Part shown: piece after piece, positions 13,701 through 25,102 of the stretch
Numbering within the stretch: the stretch's first letter is position 1
Layout: every line of letters starts with the position of its first letter
NCBI GenBank assembly: GCA_026419785.1
Contig: JAODTK010001566.1
Span: forward strand, 1-64,000
Source: Sclerodactyla briareus
Taxonomy: Eukaryota > Echinodermata > Holothuroidea > Dendrochirotida > Sclerodactylidae
Length of the DNA stretch: 64,000 nt
Direction: 5' to 3'
Notes under the pieces: generated by a model
Database searches by the model: none
The model's input: only the letters and a program-made list of their open reading frames with translations
What the model was told of the DNA's origin: nothing
Position numbers and translations under genes: made by a program

Positions 13701-15160
13701 CATCGTTACGATAAACCTTTCTGGCTCGAGCTTGGTGACGTTCACGGACCAGGGAAAGCCTGGAGACCGAGAGGAAAAGTGGAAACTGATACCACAGTAT
13801 AAAACGAACGAGTATGTGTATGTTTAGATTTTCTTTCCCATGAACTATAGCTTTGTGTTATGAATCGATATATCCTTGATTCCCCCGGCTTTCACCCGGT
13901 GCGTTACGCAACTTTTCTGCAGTTTGCTACCACTTTGGCATGGCTAGTAGCTACTGTATCAACGTCAATCGTATTCGAATTCTAATTTTGTTTCCAATAT
14001 TGGAAGAGACAATCACATCTACAGATAGACAGCCAATTCGGCCATGTGGGTTCAAGCTTATAGTAGCGCATGACGAGGATTCCACTAATCAACATATTGC
14101 AAGATGTATTTCTCTAAGTTTACCTCCCCCCCCCCTAACTATAACCCTAAAGGCCTATAGTGCGGGCAAAGCCTCTGTAAGGAGGCGCAAAACCGAGGAC
14201 AATATCAGAACCAACTGTCATGTTGCCAACGGCAGGACTGAAGCGGTCGAACATACCCAGAGTCCAGAATTTCAATCTCGGACCATGCCGAAGTCATTCA
14301 AATGATTATGTGGTACTGACGTTATGTGTGGCATTGAGTGTCGTGATGAATAGATATGATGAAATAGATATGATAGCCCGACTGAGAAGATGCAGTTGTC
14401 GCGGCTAGTAGAACTAGGTGTTAGAATCGTTGTTGTGAACCCTTGCCTAACGCTGAGGCAAGCAAAAACTAGTATTCTTTGGTATTCGCTCCCGGATATA
14501 TTGAGTAGCACCGTGCACTTCATCTCATGGCCGTACACCTAAGACAACGTGAAAGGTTAATCTGCTTGACTTCGAGTTTGACTGGTACTTTGACCTAAGT
14601 TAAACCTATTTGGGGCGACCTTCCCGCGTGTTTTTTTACACGGGTCAATGCCCATACCTTTGTGCATGCTTTTTCGCCACCGTTTACGTGGCTGTGATGG
14701 CGACCAATCCTAGTAATGGGTAGAAAACAATTGACTCGAAGGATTTCAAGTAAGCCACCCACCCGTCATTAGGCGTTACGAGACCCGGTGGGGATGGCTA
14801 TTGCCGGTACTGAAAATGGTGATCACATGGATAAGGCGAGCGCAGAACTCGGCACATTGTCATGAATTCGGATAATTCCAACGTATTTTTTTATCTCGAC
14901 ATCTGCCCTAATTTTGCTATCTTTCCCGTACTTAGTCATTTCCTGGTCAGTTTTCAATCCCGTGCTCCTTAGAGAAGATTAGTTCAAGTTTTTTATTTTT
15001 AGGTTTGTTTAATCAGAAGGGTCAGTGAGGGAGAAAACCGAGAAATCCACATGGCGACCTCATATCAACCACTCAACAAGAAGAGAACCACGACATTTTG
15101 CAAGCAATCCTCGTGAAAACAAGTCACGACTTGTTCTTGAGGCATTATGACTCTTAGACC
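10761..15160. other. Long stretch without a recognisable gene
   Basis: I see no convincing exon, repeat array or RNA gene here. Notable small items are a 14-16 base G-run near 11960, a C-run near 14128, and a 68-codon open frame at 11490-11699 whose product (containing RYLVGMVKRLPQKRQ) matches nothing I know. The sequence texture is that of intergenic DNA with very old repeat debris. Confidence 0.35.
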
Positions 15161-15164
15161 AAAC

Positions 15165-15430
15165 AGTACATGTTTCACAGGTAGGCCCTTTCAACTCGAG
15201 ATCATTCATATAGACCACAAAGAGTTTGGGCCCTAGAGCGATCCTTGGGGAACACTACTAGTGACCTGTAAAACCGTGAGAAAAATTTCCATTATTGAAA
15301 AACTCATTGAGCCCTAATATAAAGCCACTCCTGCAATCACTTCGATCCAAGATATGCCGGTGATTCCATACTCTTAATGAGCACGCTGGAACTCCTCAAT
15401 CAAAAAATGATCCATAATAATCGATTATTT
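15165..15430 (-). pseudogene. LINE reverse transcriptase fragment (VPQGS block)
   Basis: Read on the minus strand, the segment gives SVPQGS followed, after frame changes, by a GP-KLFVVYMNDLE-like stretch. This is the conserved 'GVPQGSVLGPLLF..Y.NDL' block of LINE reverse transcriptases, which sits between the fingers and the catalytic YADD. Weak similarity to the preceding block extends to about 15430. The segment has at least one in-frame stop and several frame changes, so it is a dead remnant. It is too short to assign beyond the CR1/Jockey-like group. Confidence 0.55.
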
Positions 15431-15927
15431 CTCCATCACTTGCAAACAACACTGGTAAGATGACTCGCCTGTAGTAACAGAGGAAGAGACCGATTGTCTA
15501 TGGCACTCGCCGCATTTTAACCTAATCCTGTCGATCGCAAAATTCTCACTACCGTTGTGAAAAATCTTAGTACAGCGATAGTTTCCACGAAGAATACCAG
15601 CCAAAACACTATGAAGGAGACGTACTGTGAGGAAAAAACAGAAAACTGAACATGCTGACCTGAAAGATTTAGTAATCCTTTGACTCATTTCTGATACTCG
15701 CACACAAGAACAAATTGAAAATTTACCAGCTCATTATAGACAACGTATGTAATTTATCACAAAGTTCCCGTTTTCCGCAACAACAAAAAATATTGATGGA
15801 ACGATAGAGCCCCTATACTCTTGGTAAGAATGCTACATACTGAACTGCTACCTGATCTGATCAAGCATTCTGAAGTTATCGTCTCGACACGGATTTTCTA
15901 TTGAAATGGGGTTTGGACATAGGGACA

Positions 15928-16085
15928 GTGTTGTGCACGCCGACACCGTGTCGGTGCTAACACCGGTGTCGACACCAATGATGGACTGGTGTCGGTGCTG
16001 GTGTTAGCGTCGAAGCACTCCGGTGTGGGTGTTGGTGTCGGAACTTGTGGGTCGAGAATTCACCTGGTGTCGAGCCACACTGGTA
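15928..16085 (+). mobile_element. hAT-like transposon end with ACACCGGTGT repeats
   Basis: The block opens with CAGTGTTGTGCACGCC, a hAT-type terminus. It continues with about eight copies of GACACC or GGTGTC arranged as short palindromes such as AACACCGGTGTCG near 15970. The layout is the same as the block at 9340-9500, but the core motif differs. A second block with the same core lies at 16899-17045, in direct rather than inverted orientation. Confidence 0.5.
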
Positions 16086-16898
16086 ATTTTTCTGCATCCT
16101 TATTCTTTGGTTGTGGCCCCATTGGCATTTTCGATGTTACTCATCCAATATGATATCACTACATCTAGGTTATACGGCTATATCCTACAACAGCTAGTGT
16201 AATTCCAATGACTCCATTCAGTTATATAGTGTATACATTTCCAGAGTGACCACACTGAAGCCAAAATGCTTTATTACTTCAACAGAGATAGCGAAACGTA
16301 CAATGCCAAACGGCGGGTCAGCCCAACCCCTACACGAACCAGTTTGAAATGTACCCGAGATTGATGATACCGTATGTTATGAACGAAAATGATACAAGGT
16401 CCACCCGCACACACGCCACGGACAGCATTTGGCTACGAGGCTGATGTCAAATGCGTGGAACATATAAAATCGCCCATTCCTGGGTTGTGTTTCGTTTCAC
16501 GAGAGTGGCCTGTCAATTTACTAACTAGAAAGGCGAAACCTGACGAGTTGCGGGCAAGGGAAAGCCCTGGGGAAGAAGATCCCAGATGTTTTCGTAGGCT
16601 TGTGGGCAGTTTTTTTTTTTTCCGTTTTTCAGTGATTATTGAATTCTAGAAAACATTGTTGCAATGAATCACTAATGAAAACTGAAAGGCTATAGGGAAC
16701 TGATACTACTAATACCCAAATCTACTAATAAGACACTATACGAAGCATTACCAATATACTAATAATCATAGAAATAGATATGCCTGTCTTTACGGTCCCT
16801 GTTTAAATGTTTGTTGTCTTAAAAAGAACAACGGCCAGGACTGCAGGCTTGAATACAACAGAGGTATATGTGGAGAATGGGAAAAACCGCTACATATG
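16086..16898. other. Spacer between two hAT-like ends, no recognisable gene
   Basis: No transposase-like sequence was seen. An 86-codon frame at 16389-16649 has no recognisable domain. The segment may be the interior of a non-autonomous element bounded by the flanking hAT-like ends, although their direct orientation argues against a simple element. Confidence 0.3.
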
Positions 16899-17045
16899 CA
16901 GTGTTGTGTCCGACACCGGAAGTCCGGACACCAACACAACTGCCTCCGAACCAAACACCGGTGTCGGCAATAGCCTAGGGGTCCAACACTGACACCAGAA
17001 AGGTTTAACACCAACATCCGACACCAGCTACCTAATCAGTAGGCC
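16899..17045 (+). mobile_element. Second hAT-like end of the ACACCGGTGT family
   Basis: It starts with 'gcagtgttgtgtccgacacc', nearly the same terminus as the block at 15928, and carries repeated GACACC and ACACCGGTGT units. At 16984-16992 the sequence CCAACACTG is the inverted terminus. The first 92 bases could therefore be a tiny element bounded by CAGTGTTG at both ends, followed by more repeats to about 17045. A clear target-site duplication was not found. Confidence 0.45.
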
Positions 17046-17102
17046 CACACCAAAATCAGCATTGGACTCCATAGGGTGCTGTTCGAGCTATGTGTTATGA
17101 GC

Positions 17103-19170
17103 TAATTTATCGGACGGCCGAATGCGCAAAAAATTATGCTGGCTTTACCGTTCTGATACGTGATCTTAAGCGGGATAACGACCTAGAAGTCATTATTCAA
17201 CCCCCTATGTTACAAGCCACATAATGAGAAAATTGCTCGTTTATCGCCAATAAAATCGTCATGGTGTAAAGCGATGTTCACCCTTGGCGATACGAACGAT
17301 ACCGATTACGATAAATTTATCGGATGGAGTGTTCCAACTTGTGCGATAAAAATGTCGTAAGATAAATTTATCGGAAGTTTGGCGCCTAAAATAACGGAGA
17401 AATAGTGGGATTTTAGCTGAGAAAGGCACAAGTATTCCCCTTTTGCGCTCAGTCGGTGGAAAGCCTGGCGGCAGAGTGAGTTTTTTGAGTACCAAGAATT
17501 GTAATTTCAAAGCAATTCGAAGCACGTGTCTTTCTCGGTACTTGTAGGAAGCGTGGAGAAGCGCAATTGGCGATTACGAATCAGACAGCTGACATCACCA
17601 ATCCCCGCCTACCCTTTCCTTAGACAGCCAAGTCTTAATTAGCATCGGTATCAATAATACGGCGAAGTGATGTAGCCAAGAAAGCGTTCAATCAATTGAG
17701 TCAATTGAGTCAATTCAGCCAATTGAGCTGAAAAATTGGGAGCTTGGTTATCTGCTCAGAACATGCATGTAGCAATAATGCCTACGGCTCCACCGGGACC
17801 TTGCTACTTTTCCTCACGATCTCAGACATAATTAATCGGCGGTTAAATCGACATTATACCCCACCCTACCCCCACCCCCTATAGCTTATTGCCGTTGCCT
17901 CTTCCGTTCTAGTCTGCCTCTTTCTTCCAAAATGAGGGGGTTGGTAAGGGTAAGGTTGAAGTTCCGTCAATACGTCCGGCTGGGATCGAGACCATATGGA
18001 AAACCCCTTCTACCCTGAGTCCTCTCCAAAAAGCCACAAAACACCCCCTCCCCGGCCACTCATACCACCGCCATATCTCCTGCCTTGAAGGTCACATTAT
18101 ACCTTCGGGTGCGGCGCCGCAGCGCAGCAACATGACCCTCCCTCTTACCTCACTGGTCACGCTACTCTCGCCTATGGGGAGGCTTCCCATGAATTCGAAC
18201 TGAATAAGTGGTTTTCGTAGGGTCCCGGTGCATGGCGGCAAATAAGGACGAGAAGCTCATTCAGAGGCCTATGTCTTCCCCGGATACGTCACTACCAAAC
18301 GATCATCAAAATCCCTGATTGTATCACTAAACCCACTTTTAACGCTATAATTGAAAAACTTCCCCCAAAGCCTGTTTGGCGTTCCATACTCTTTTGCGGA
18401 ATTGGCAATTCTCACGGCATTGCGCAATTATCGCATCGTAAATTATCGTCGATAAAGGTGAATATTTTCAACTCGACCCGTCCGTAAATTTATAGTATCG
18501 TTATAGTATTGTATCGTAACGTATCGCACAGGTGTGACCACTCCATTGAAAATAAACTTTTTTAAACTCGAAGTCCGATACATTTATCGTTCGTTATCGT
18601 ATCGTATCGTAGTCGCACAAGTGTGAACAGCCCTTACCCGTCAGTTTTCAGTGCGTAATAATGAGTTCCTTAGCCAATTATGCACCGTCTCATTGGCCGT
18701 AAATAACGACTTCTTTTCTATTATTCGCTATTTCGGGCGGGCATAAAAGACTTAGTGCTCGTTATCCCGCCTATCCCCGTTCACCATAATGACTTAGCTG
18801 TGGCCCTTTTTCTTCCGGCTCTCAATTATAATAGATGATTAGTTTCCTCGTTATTCTGCCTATCCCGATTCCAAAAAATGACTTACTACTCATATCCGCC
18901 CAATTCTCGTCCATCATAATGACTCGATTAATAATTATGTGCCTGGAACGTAGAACAGATAAGAGTTCTAGGTCGTTATTCCGTGTCAGAAGAAGTGAGA
19001 ACTGCATAATGACTAGAAGTAAGTTCTTATTGCACGTAAAATTTGTGGCCCGCTCTGGAAAAAGGAAGCGCTCTCCCGGGAACGGGAATGAAAAGAGGAG
19101 GGTTAAGTAAAGAGATTTTGTTCAATGCTAAATGTTCGTTGGAATCCCGGTATGGCTTCCTGGAGAGCCA
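17103..19170 (+). repeat. Left arm of a long inverted repeat pair (foldback-like), interrupted
   Basis: Apart from an insertion at 17270-18633, this stretch matches the reverse complement of 24385-25102 along its length. Shared blocks include the outer 'gccgaatgc...aaaaattatgctggcttta', the 'ccacataatgagaaaa' block, a run of about nine degenerate ~45-base units, and an inner block ending near 'cggtatggcttcctggag'. Each unit holds an ATAATGA-like and a TCATTAT-like half, so each can form a small hairpin. Long inverted arms made of short repeats are the hallmark of foldback elements, such as the TU elements of sea urchins. Confidence 0.7.
17270..18633. mobile_element. Non-autonomous DNA transposon nested in the left foldback arm
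   Basis: The ends are inverted copies of each other. Left is 'agcgatgttcacccttggcg' followed by an ATACGA..ATAAATTTATCGG region. Right, on the minus strand, is 'gggctgttcacacttgtgcg' followed by the same region, giving about 55 bases of terminal repeat. TTA follows the right end and TAA precedes the left, and the matching uninterrupted site in the right foldback arm reads 'ggtgttacccgtc'. A three-base TTA/TAA target is typical of PIF/Harbinger elements, so that superfamily is my best guess. The interior has no transposase and looks non-coding. Confidence 0.65.
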
Positions 19171-19292
19171 GTTCCCTCGAGAGTCTCTGAGTAATCGAGC
19201 ATTATAGGTCGAGACGGGCGAAAATAACGAGTAATTACGCATTTTGGTCCGCCTGAATGAAATTTAGGAGGAGACTTAGTGACGTCCACTAT

Positions 19293-19358
19293 GGCGCGCG
19301 CGCGTGTGCGGGCGTGTGTGTGTGTGTGTGTGGGTGTGTGTGCGTGTGTGTGTGTGTG
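19293..19358. repeat. (GT)n microsatellite
   Basis: This is about 66 bases of nearly pure GT dinucleotide, preceded by a short CGCG run and interrupted by a few G or C substitutions. Open frames reading through it on either strand are artefacts. Confidence 0.95.
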
Positions 19359-19429
19359 TCACATACTTCCTTAGTGAGGCAGGATAGTCTTTCGAACGGC
19401 AAGAAGTGCAATTTTGGACGAAAATTTTC

Positions 19430-22150
19430 AGGGTCGCGTCGGGGGGTGAAGTGAAACGATTGATTAGATTGGGGCAGCAATCACTAATAAGAGTAATGTA
19501 ATTAGCCTATTTATGTAATTTATTGTTTAGGCTCGTGCGCAAGATTAAGGATGAACCGTGGTGCTATGGTGACTTGGTCGGTATGGCACATAGATGCGGG
19601 GATATGAGTTAGATGGAATGATTAGATTTTCAGCATAAAACAGGGTCATTGTTAAAGGTCAACATTTCGGGGGGTCAAAAAAACTGTTTTTTTTTTTGAC
19701 ATAACTTGGGAACAAATGGTCTCGAGCGTTGGGAGGTGCACCCCCATTGTGATTCACTCAGTTGACCTCCATTGTGTGACATTTGACCTCAATTTGACCT
19801 TTACCCGTTTTTGGCCGATCAAATTTTCGTGGCAATTTTCGGATCTCAAAGACGGTACCTTCCGACGAAATGAACCATAACTTGCCCCCATGTGACCTTT
19901 GTGTGTGGAAGATATCAGAGTCAAAGTGTTTCTCCGAATTAAGTGCAGTTAGGTGTTCGTGTTGGATTTGTCATGGTTGATTTTTAGACTCAGCGGTCAA
20001 ACTACCCATGAAAAAAAATGAGGTCAAAGGTCAAAGGTCAAATTTTTTTTATTTTGTTTGTTTATTATTAATAATAATTTGATCATCGTCTAAACTGATT
20101 CAAGTTCAATTTTTGTCTAAATTTGGATATGTGGCAGAGCTCTGTGTTGCTTGAATAGACAGAAACAAACGCCCGCCTTAATCGGGCACTCGGTTCTCAA
20201 GTTACAAGGGGGGTCAACAGGTTGGTTTTGATACCTTTTTGGCAATAGCATCGGCAGTCATAATTTGGGATATATGTTGTAGGTGCGGCATCTCATCGAG
20301 GAGAACATTTGTCATAGCAAAGAAAATGACATGTCAGCCAAAAGGTCATTCAGGTCACTTATGAGAAAAAAATATATTTTTGGAGGATAAAGTCACTGAC
20401 ATGCTTGGCAATGTTGAAATTTCAGGACAGGGTGTTTCTCGTAGGGTGGAGCACATTTCCATAAAAAACCATTTCATGTTCATCCAAGGTCATTCAGGCA
20501 CTTATGGGCATATAACCGCACCAAATAGTTTAGTATGTGTTCTTGGAATAACTTCCAGTGATATTTCCTGATGTGGTTTATATTTCGGACAGGGTGTAAC
20601 CCATTATTAGGGGTTGGCATTTTTTTATTAAAAACGGTTCACGTCATAAAAGGTCAGTATTAAAGGTCAATTTGAGGTCAAAAACTAGTTTTTTGACCGT
20701 AACATGGGAACCAAATGCCTGCCGAGGGGAGAGGGGGGGTGTGCCATTGTGATCCACTCCTTGCTGACCTCCATCTGTTGTGACCTTTGACCCCTCAATT
20801 TGACCTGTGACCTCAATTTGACCTTTACCATATCTGAGCGAATCAAAATGTTCGTTGCCTTTTCGGATTCAAAGGGGTCCTTTATGATCGAACCCCCCCA
20901 CCCCGGAACCATATATTTTTGACCCCCATGATAGACCTTTGTGTGTGAAGATATCAGAGGTCAAAGTTTTTCATTGAAAAATTAAGTGCAGTTAGGATGT
21001 TCATAGTGATTTGTTATGGTGTGATTTTTAGAATCAGCAGATCAAAACTACCCCTGATAATGAGGTCAAATAGATCAAAGGTCAAAAGTTGAATGAATGT
21101 GCTTATTTTCCGAGTTACAGGGCCAAAGAAAATTAAAACTGTCGAAATTTGGATATTGTGACACGTCTGTGTGCTGAATAGATGGAACAAACGCCCGCTT
21201 CAATCGGCATTCGGTTCTCAAGTACAAGGGGTCAAAGGTTGGTTGTGATACCCTTTTGGCAATCGCTCGGCAGTATACTTTGGGATACATAATGCTTGTG
21301 GACTGCGTTGCATTCTCATCGAGAGTAGTAACATTTTTCATAGAAACTGACAATGTCATCAAAGGTCTTCAAGGTCAACTATGGAAAAAAACTAATATTT
21401 TGGAGACAACTTTCACTGACATTGCTTGGCAATGTTGAAATTCTGACAGGGTGTACGTCATGGTGGGAGATGGAGACATTTTCCATAAAAAGAATTCATG
21501 TCATCAAGGTACAGTTCAGGTCACTTATGGGCAATAACTGCCACATGTATGTGTTCTGGAATAACTTCCAGTGACCTTACCTGATGTTTATATTTCAGGA
21601 CGGGTGCAGGGTGTAACCACTATCTTGGGTAACCTTTTCATAAATAGTTAGTCCACATCATCCAAGGTCAATAAAGGTCAACTAAGATCAAAATAGTTTT
21701 TCAGCCATAACATGGAACCAGATGTCTGCAGAGGTGGGTGAAGTGTGTGTGCGCCATTGTGATCCACTTATTGACCCCCATCTGTGGACTTTGACCTCAA
21801 TTTGACCCTTACATGTTTTGGACCGAATATAAATTTAGTGCCATTTTCAGATTCTCAAGGGACTTCTGATCAAAGACCTAATTGGACCCCATGTTGACCT
21901 CTGTGTGTAAAGATTATTCAGAGGTCAAATTTCAGGTCGGTGGCCATCGGGATTAGGTGAACCGATCTGATTTGATTTGGGGAACAAAAAGTCACTAATT
22001 AAGTAGGTAATTAGACTATTATGTCATTATTGTTCAGGCTCGTAGCAGATTACCAGATGAAACGTAGGTGCTATGGTGACGGGTTTGGCACTAAGGAGGG
22101 ATATGAAGTCGATGTACTGATTAAATTTTCAGCGTCAATATGGTATTGAA
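19430..22150 (+). repeat. Tandem array of ~1-kb units rich in AGGTCA, with duplicated flanks
   Basis: Three copies of a unit start near 19640, 20640 and 21650. Equivalent points ('gacctccattgtg', 'gacctccatctgt', 'gacccccatctgt') lie at about 19769, 20768 and 21773, so the period is about 1.0 kb, and the third copy is partial. The units carry many AGGTCA or TGACCT hexamers, often as AGGTCAAAGGTCA. A block at 19430-19630 recurs at 21925-22150 in the same orientation, with shared stretches such as 'ggtgctatggtgac'. The whole could be a larger duplicated unit with an internal array. No coding sequence was seen. Confidence 0.75.
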
Positions 22151-22789
22151 TCGAGTCTCTAATTTGACATAATTTAGTGCAAAATTCAAAAGTTCGTCAG
22201 AATTTTTTCAATTCCATCAACCACTCATTTCTTGATAGAGCACTCCTGTGATTATTCACTATATAAAATTTTATCATCACATAGGGTGGGGACAACGGGG
22301 AGGTCATCGTGTGTCTATTTCGCCCATGGGTTTCCCAAATTTCAAAGTGGGTTTGATTTCCTGAAGCTTAGTTAGTCCCCAAAAATGTTTTAACACAACA
22401 GGACTCAAGTCATGGGGGTTATGCAGTGTGTATAAATTGTTCCGATCTGCAAATGTTCAAGTTGAATTCCCATTGAATGTATTAAGTGTGGTCATGAGAA
22501 TGGAAATGGCAAATGGGTTAATAGGAGGTTGAATATTGTGATTAATTGATTAAAATTAGGCATCTTAGTCAATTTTCACAACTATACTTCTTCAATCTTC
22601 AGTGACCATTGTCAATAATCAGTCCTTACGCAATTGGAAATTGATCACTGAATAGTGGTGTAAATGCGATACAAAAATCTTAAAGCAACAAATTAAATGC
22701 CTGTGTAATTGTTTGCATGGTGACTATTAGATGGAAACACTGATCGCGCAACCCAGGCGAGACACCGGGGGCGTTCGCTTCGTTATAAA

Positions 22790-23200
22790 ATTGTATAGGC
22801 CAGAAGAATAACGCGAAACTAAGTCATTATTTATTCTTCAACGCCTGGACGAAAAAACACGCATTGCGCGAAACACTTGGAAAAATTATGCACTTTTGGC
22901 TATTCGATTTAAATTCGAGAATTTGGTATGGAACATGGGTAATCCTTCGACTTCGGCCCTGTCGGGTCCAGACTCTTCACCGGGGGTCAGCACCGAATTA
23001 GTGGACTCAAGACCAATTGCCAACGATTATGGTTTGGTTAGACAAAAATTGAATCAGTAGGTAATACAAAATCGGGCTTGTGCCTGTTATTTTTTTTTAT
23101 TACGGATCCGGAAAGGGGGGGGGGACAAACGATTATGATTATCCCTACAAGTGGGGGGGCATATCCCCCCGTTCCCAACCTGTTACGCCCATGCATGGAG
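22790..23200 (+). repeat. Dispersed repeat family, copy 1
   Basis: This stretch matches 42765-43115 in the same orientation, with shared landmarks 'gcactt(t)tggctattcgat', 'ggtaatccttcgacttcggc', 'tttggttagac' and a G-tract followed by 'ggacaaa'. It ends in paired G- and C-tracts. Both copies are diverged and no target-site duplication is obvious. The family is unnamed to me. Confidence 0.6.
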
Positions 23201-24112
23201 AGAATCTTGAGGGAACTGGGTCGCCGCAGGGGCGTAGCGAAGGGTTGATGAGTGGAGGGGTGGTTTAACGATTAGGTTTTGCAGACGGATCTGGCAAGGA
23301 GTGACTGATGAGGGGGCGGGTCTAAGGGGAGGAGGTGTCCCCCTCCTTGGAAAACTTTGAATAGTGAAACGTCCTCAGATGCAGATGGTGCAATATTTTC
23401 AGTAAAATGGGCGTTCAGTAATTACTTGACTCGGCTCACCACGTACGCGGACCCTTTCAATTTGGAACGCCGAAAACTTTTGCCAATTCCTAAACAATGC
23501 CCGCTTGTACTGCAGCTCGTGAGTATATTGGAAAGAGACCATCAATACACCTTGCGCGCGGAGGCGCGCAAAAAATTGCCACTCCCATGGTTGCAATTGA
23601 AAGACAAGTTTCGGCCATTTAGTAATTCTTCCAGTATGCATTAGGTACCTCTAACCCGATCTAACTTATTCTGTGCCCAAAGTTGGATATTTCCTGCCCG
23701 AATTGTCGATCTGAAAACATGGGGGGGGGGGTGCACTCTATATCTCGCTTGTGCTCTTGCTATGCCGCTCTCATGATTCCCCGCCTAAAACCCACTGTTT
23801 TATTGTTTCATTGGGAAATTCTTTCTTAATGTTTTCAGCAAAATGGCTTGAATTTATTTTATGTTATCTCTGAATTATAGGACCAGAAACAAAGACTTTT
23901 CAGAACTGTCAGTCTCATGGAAATAGAATGTCAAACGATAACGCCGTTATTCCCCTTTGCCCGAAATTGACGACAGGATCGGTCACTCGTCCAATACACC
24001 GAGGCGACGGAACCGTCACATTATATGTTTGGCGGCGTGCCATTCTCTTGCCGCCGCTGACTGGGCCAATTAGATGAGAGCGACCGAAAGTCGAAATAGC
24101 CGATAAAAAGTC
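23201..24112. other. No recognisable gene; one GC hairpin and G-tracts
   Basis: Besides a 'ggggcgtagcgaag' fragment of a common dispersed repeat near 23230 and a GCGC hairpin at 23552-23577, I see no gene or repeat. The 95-codon open frame at 23357-23644 and its minus-strand shadow share the same segment, and neither looks like a known protein. Confidence 0.35.
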
Positions 24113-24280
24113 TGGCTTCTTTTTACCTTTCTATTCCTATTTCCATGCCCTGGTCTTCCCCTTCATCCCTACGTCCCTTGTCCTTTCCTTCCCTCTTTCT
24201 TCTTTTCCTCATCTCTCTTCCTCTTCTTTCCTCTATACTTCTTTCCTCCTTCTTTCGTTCTCTTTCTCCTTTTGCGACAG
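24113..24280. repeat. Polypyrimidine (C/T) tract
   Basis: About 165 bases on the plus strand are almost purely C and T, with TTCC and TCTT units. Open frames rich in Ser, Leu and Phe (plus) or Arg, Glu and Lys (minus) reflect this composition and are not genes. Confidence 0.8.
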
Positions 24281-24384
24281 ACCGAAAGTTTGACGACGGC
24301 ACGAACGAAATTATTGAGGGGTTGTGGACACCCCCACCCCACACCCCCCCCCCACCCCCAGACCAGCTTCGCTACGGCCCTGGG

Positions 24385-25102
24385 CTCCAGGAAGCGTACC
24401 GGTATCCAACGAAAATTGAGCATGGAAAAAAATTCTCTTCACCCTCCTCTTTCATTTTGAAGAGCGCCACCAATTGACGTGCCATGAGGACTTCCAGTAT
24501 TACGCAGCTCTCACTCTTCCGACACGAGTAAGCGAAATAACGACCTAGAAAATCATTATGCTGTCTACGTTACAGGCCACATAATGAGTATCGAGGGTCC
24601 TTATTATGGATCCAGAATGGGCGGATAATGAGTAATTAAGTCTTGTATGAATCGGATAGGCAGAATAACGAGGAACAAGTCCATTATTATGAATTGAGAG
24701 AGGAGGAATAAGGGCCAGTAAGTCATTGTGGTGAAATGAACGGGGATAGGCGGGATAAACTAAGTCATTATTATGCCCTCCGAAGAGGACGGATAATGAG
24801 AGAAAAGAAGCCGTTATTACGGCATGAGACGGTATTGCTGTGCAATAATGACCAGGAACTCATTATTACGGCACTGAAAAATTGACGGGTAACACCATAC
24901 TTGCCTTGCCTTGAATTTGGCGCAAATGGGGGGGCCGATCATTTTGTCCACCGATTTTATTGGCGATAAAACGAGATTTTCTCATTATGTGGCTGGGAAC
25001 ATAGGTGGAATAAATGGAATCTAGGTCGTTATTACGCTTAAGATTCAGATCAGAACGAGTAAAGCCAGCATAATTTTTGGGGCATTCGGCGTCCCATATA
25101 TT
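24385..25102 (-). repeat. Right arm of the long inverted repeat pair (foldback-like)
   Basis: The reverse complement aligns with the left arm at 17103-19170 once the nested transposon is removed. It preserves the order of blocks: outer 'gacgccgaatgccccaaaaa', the 'cagccacataatgagaaaa' block, about nine degenerate ~45-base hairpin units, then 'gaaagaggagggtgaagaga'. About 55 bases just before 'tatggtgttaccc' are present here but missing from the left arm. The two arms would be the ends of one element of roughly 8 kb (6.6 kb without the nested insertion) or two separate copies in opposite orientation. Confidence 0.7.

Noticed and set aside
15928-17045. One simple hAT element spanning both ACACCGGTGT blocks
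   Set aside because: The two CAGTGTTGTG termini point the same way, and the flanking bases show no 8-base duplication, so I list them as separate ends.
19257-19480. Cysteine/valine- and threonine/histidine-rich small frames
   Set aside because: They are translations of a GT dinucleotide repeat.
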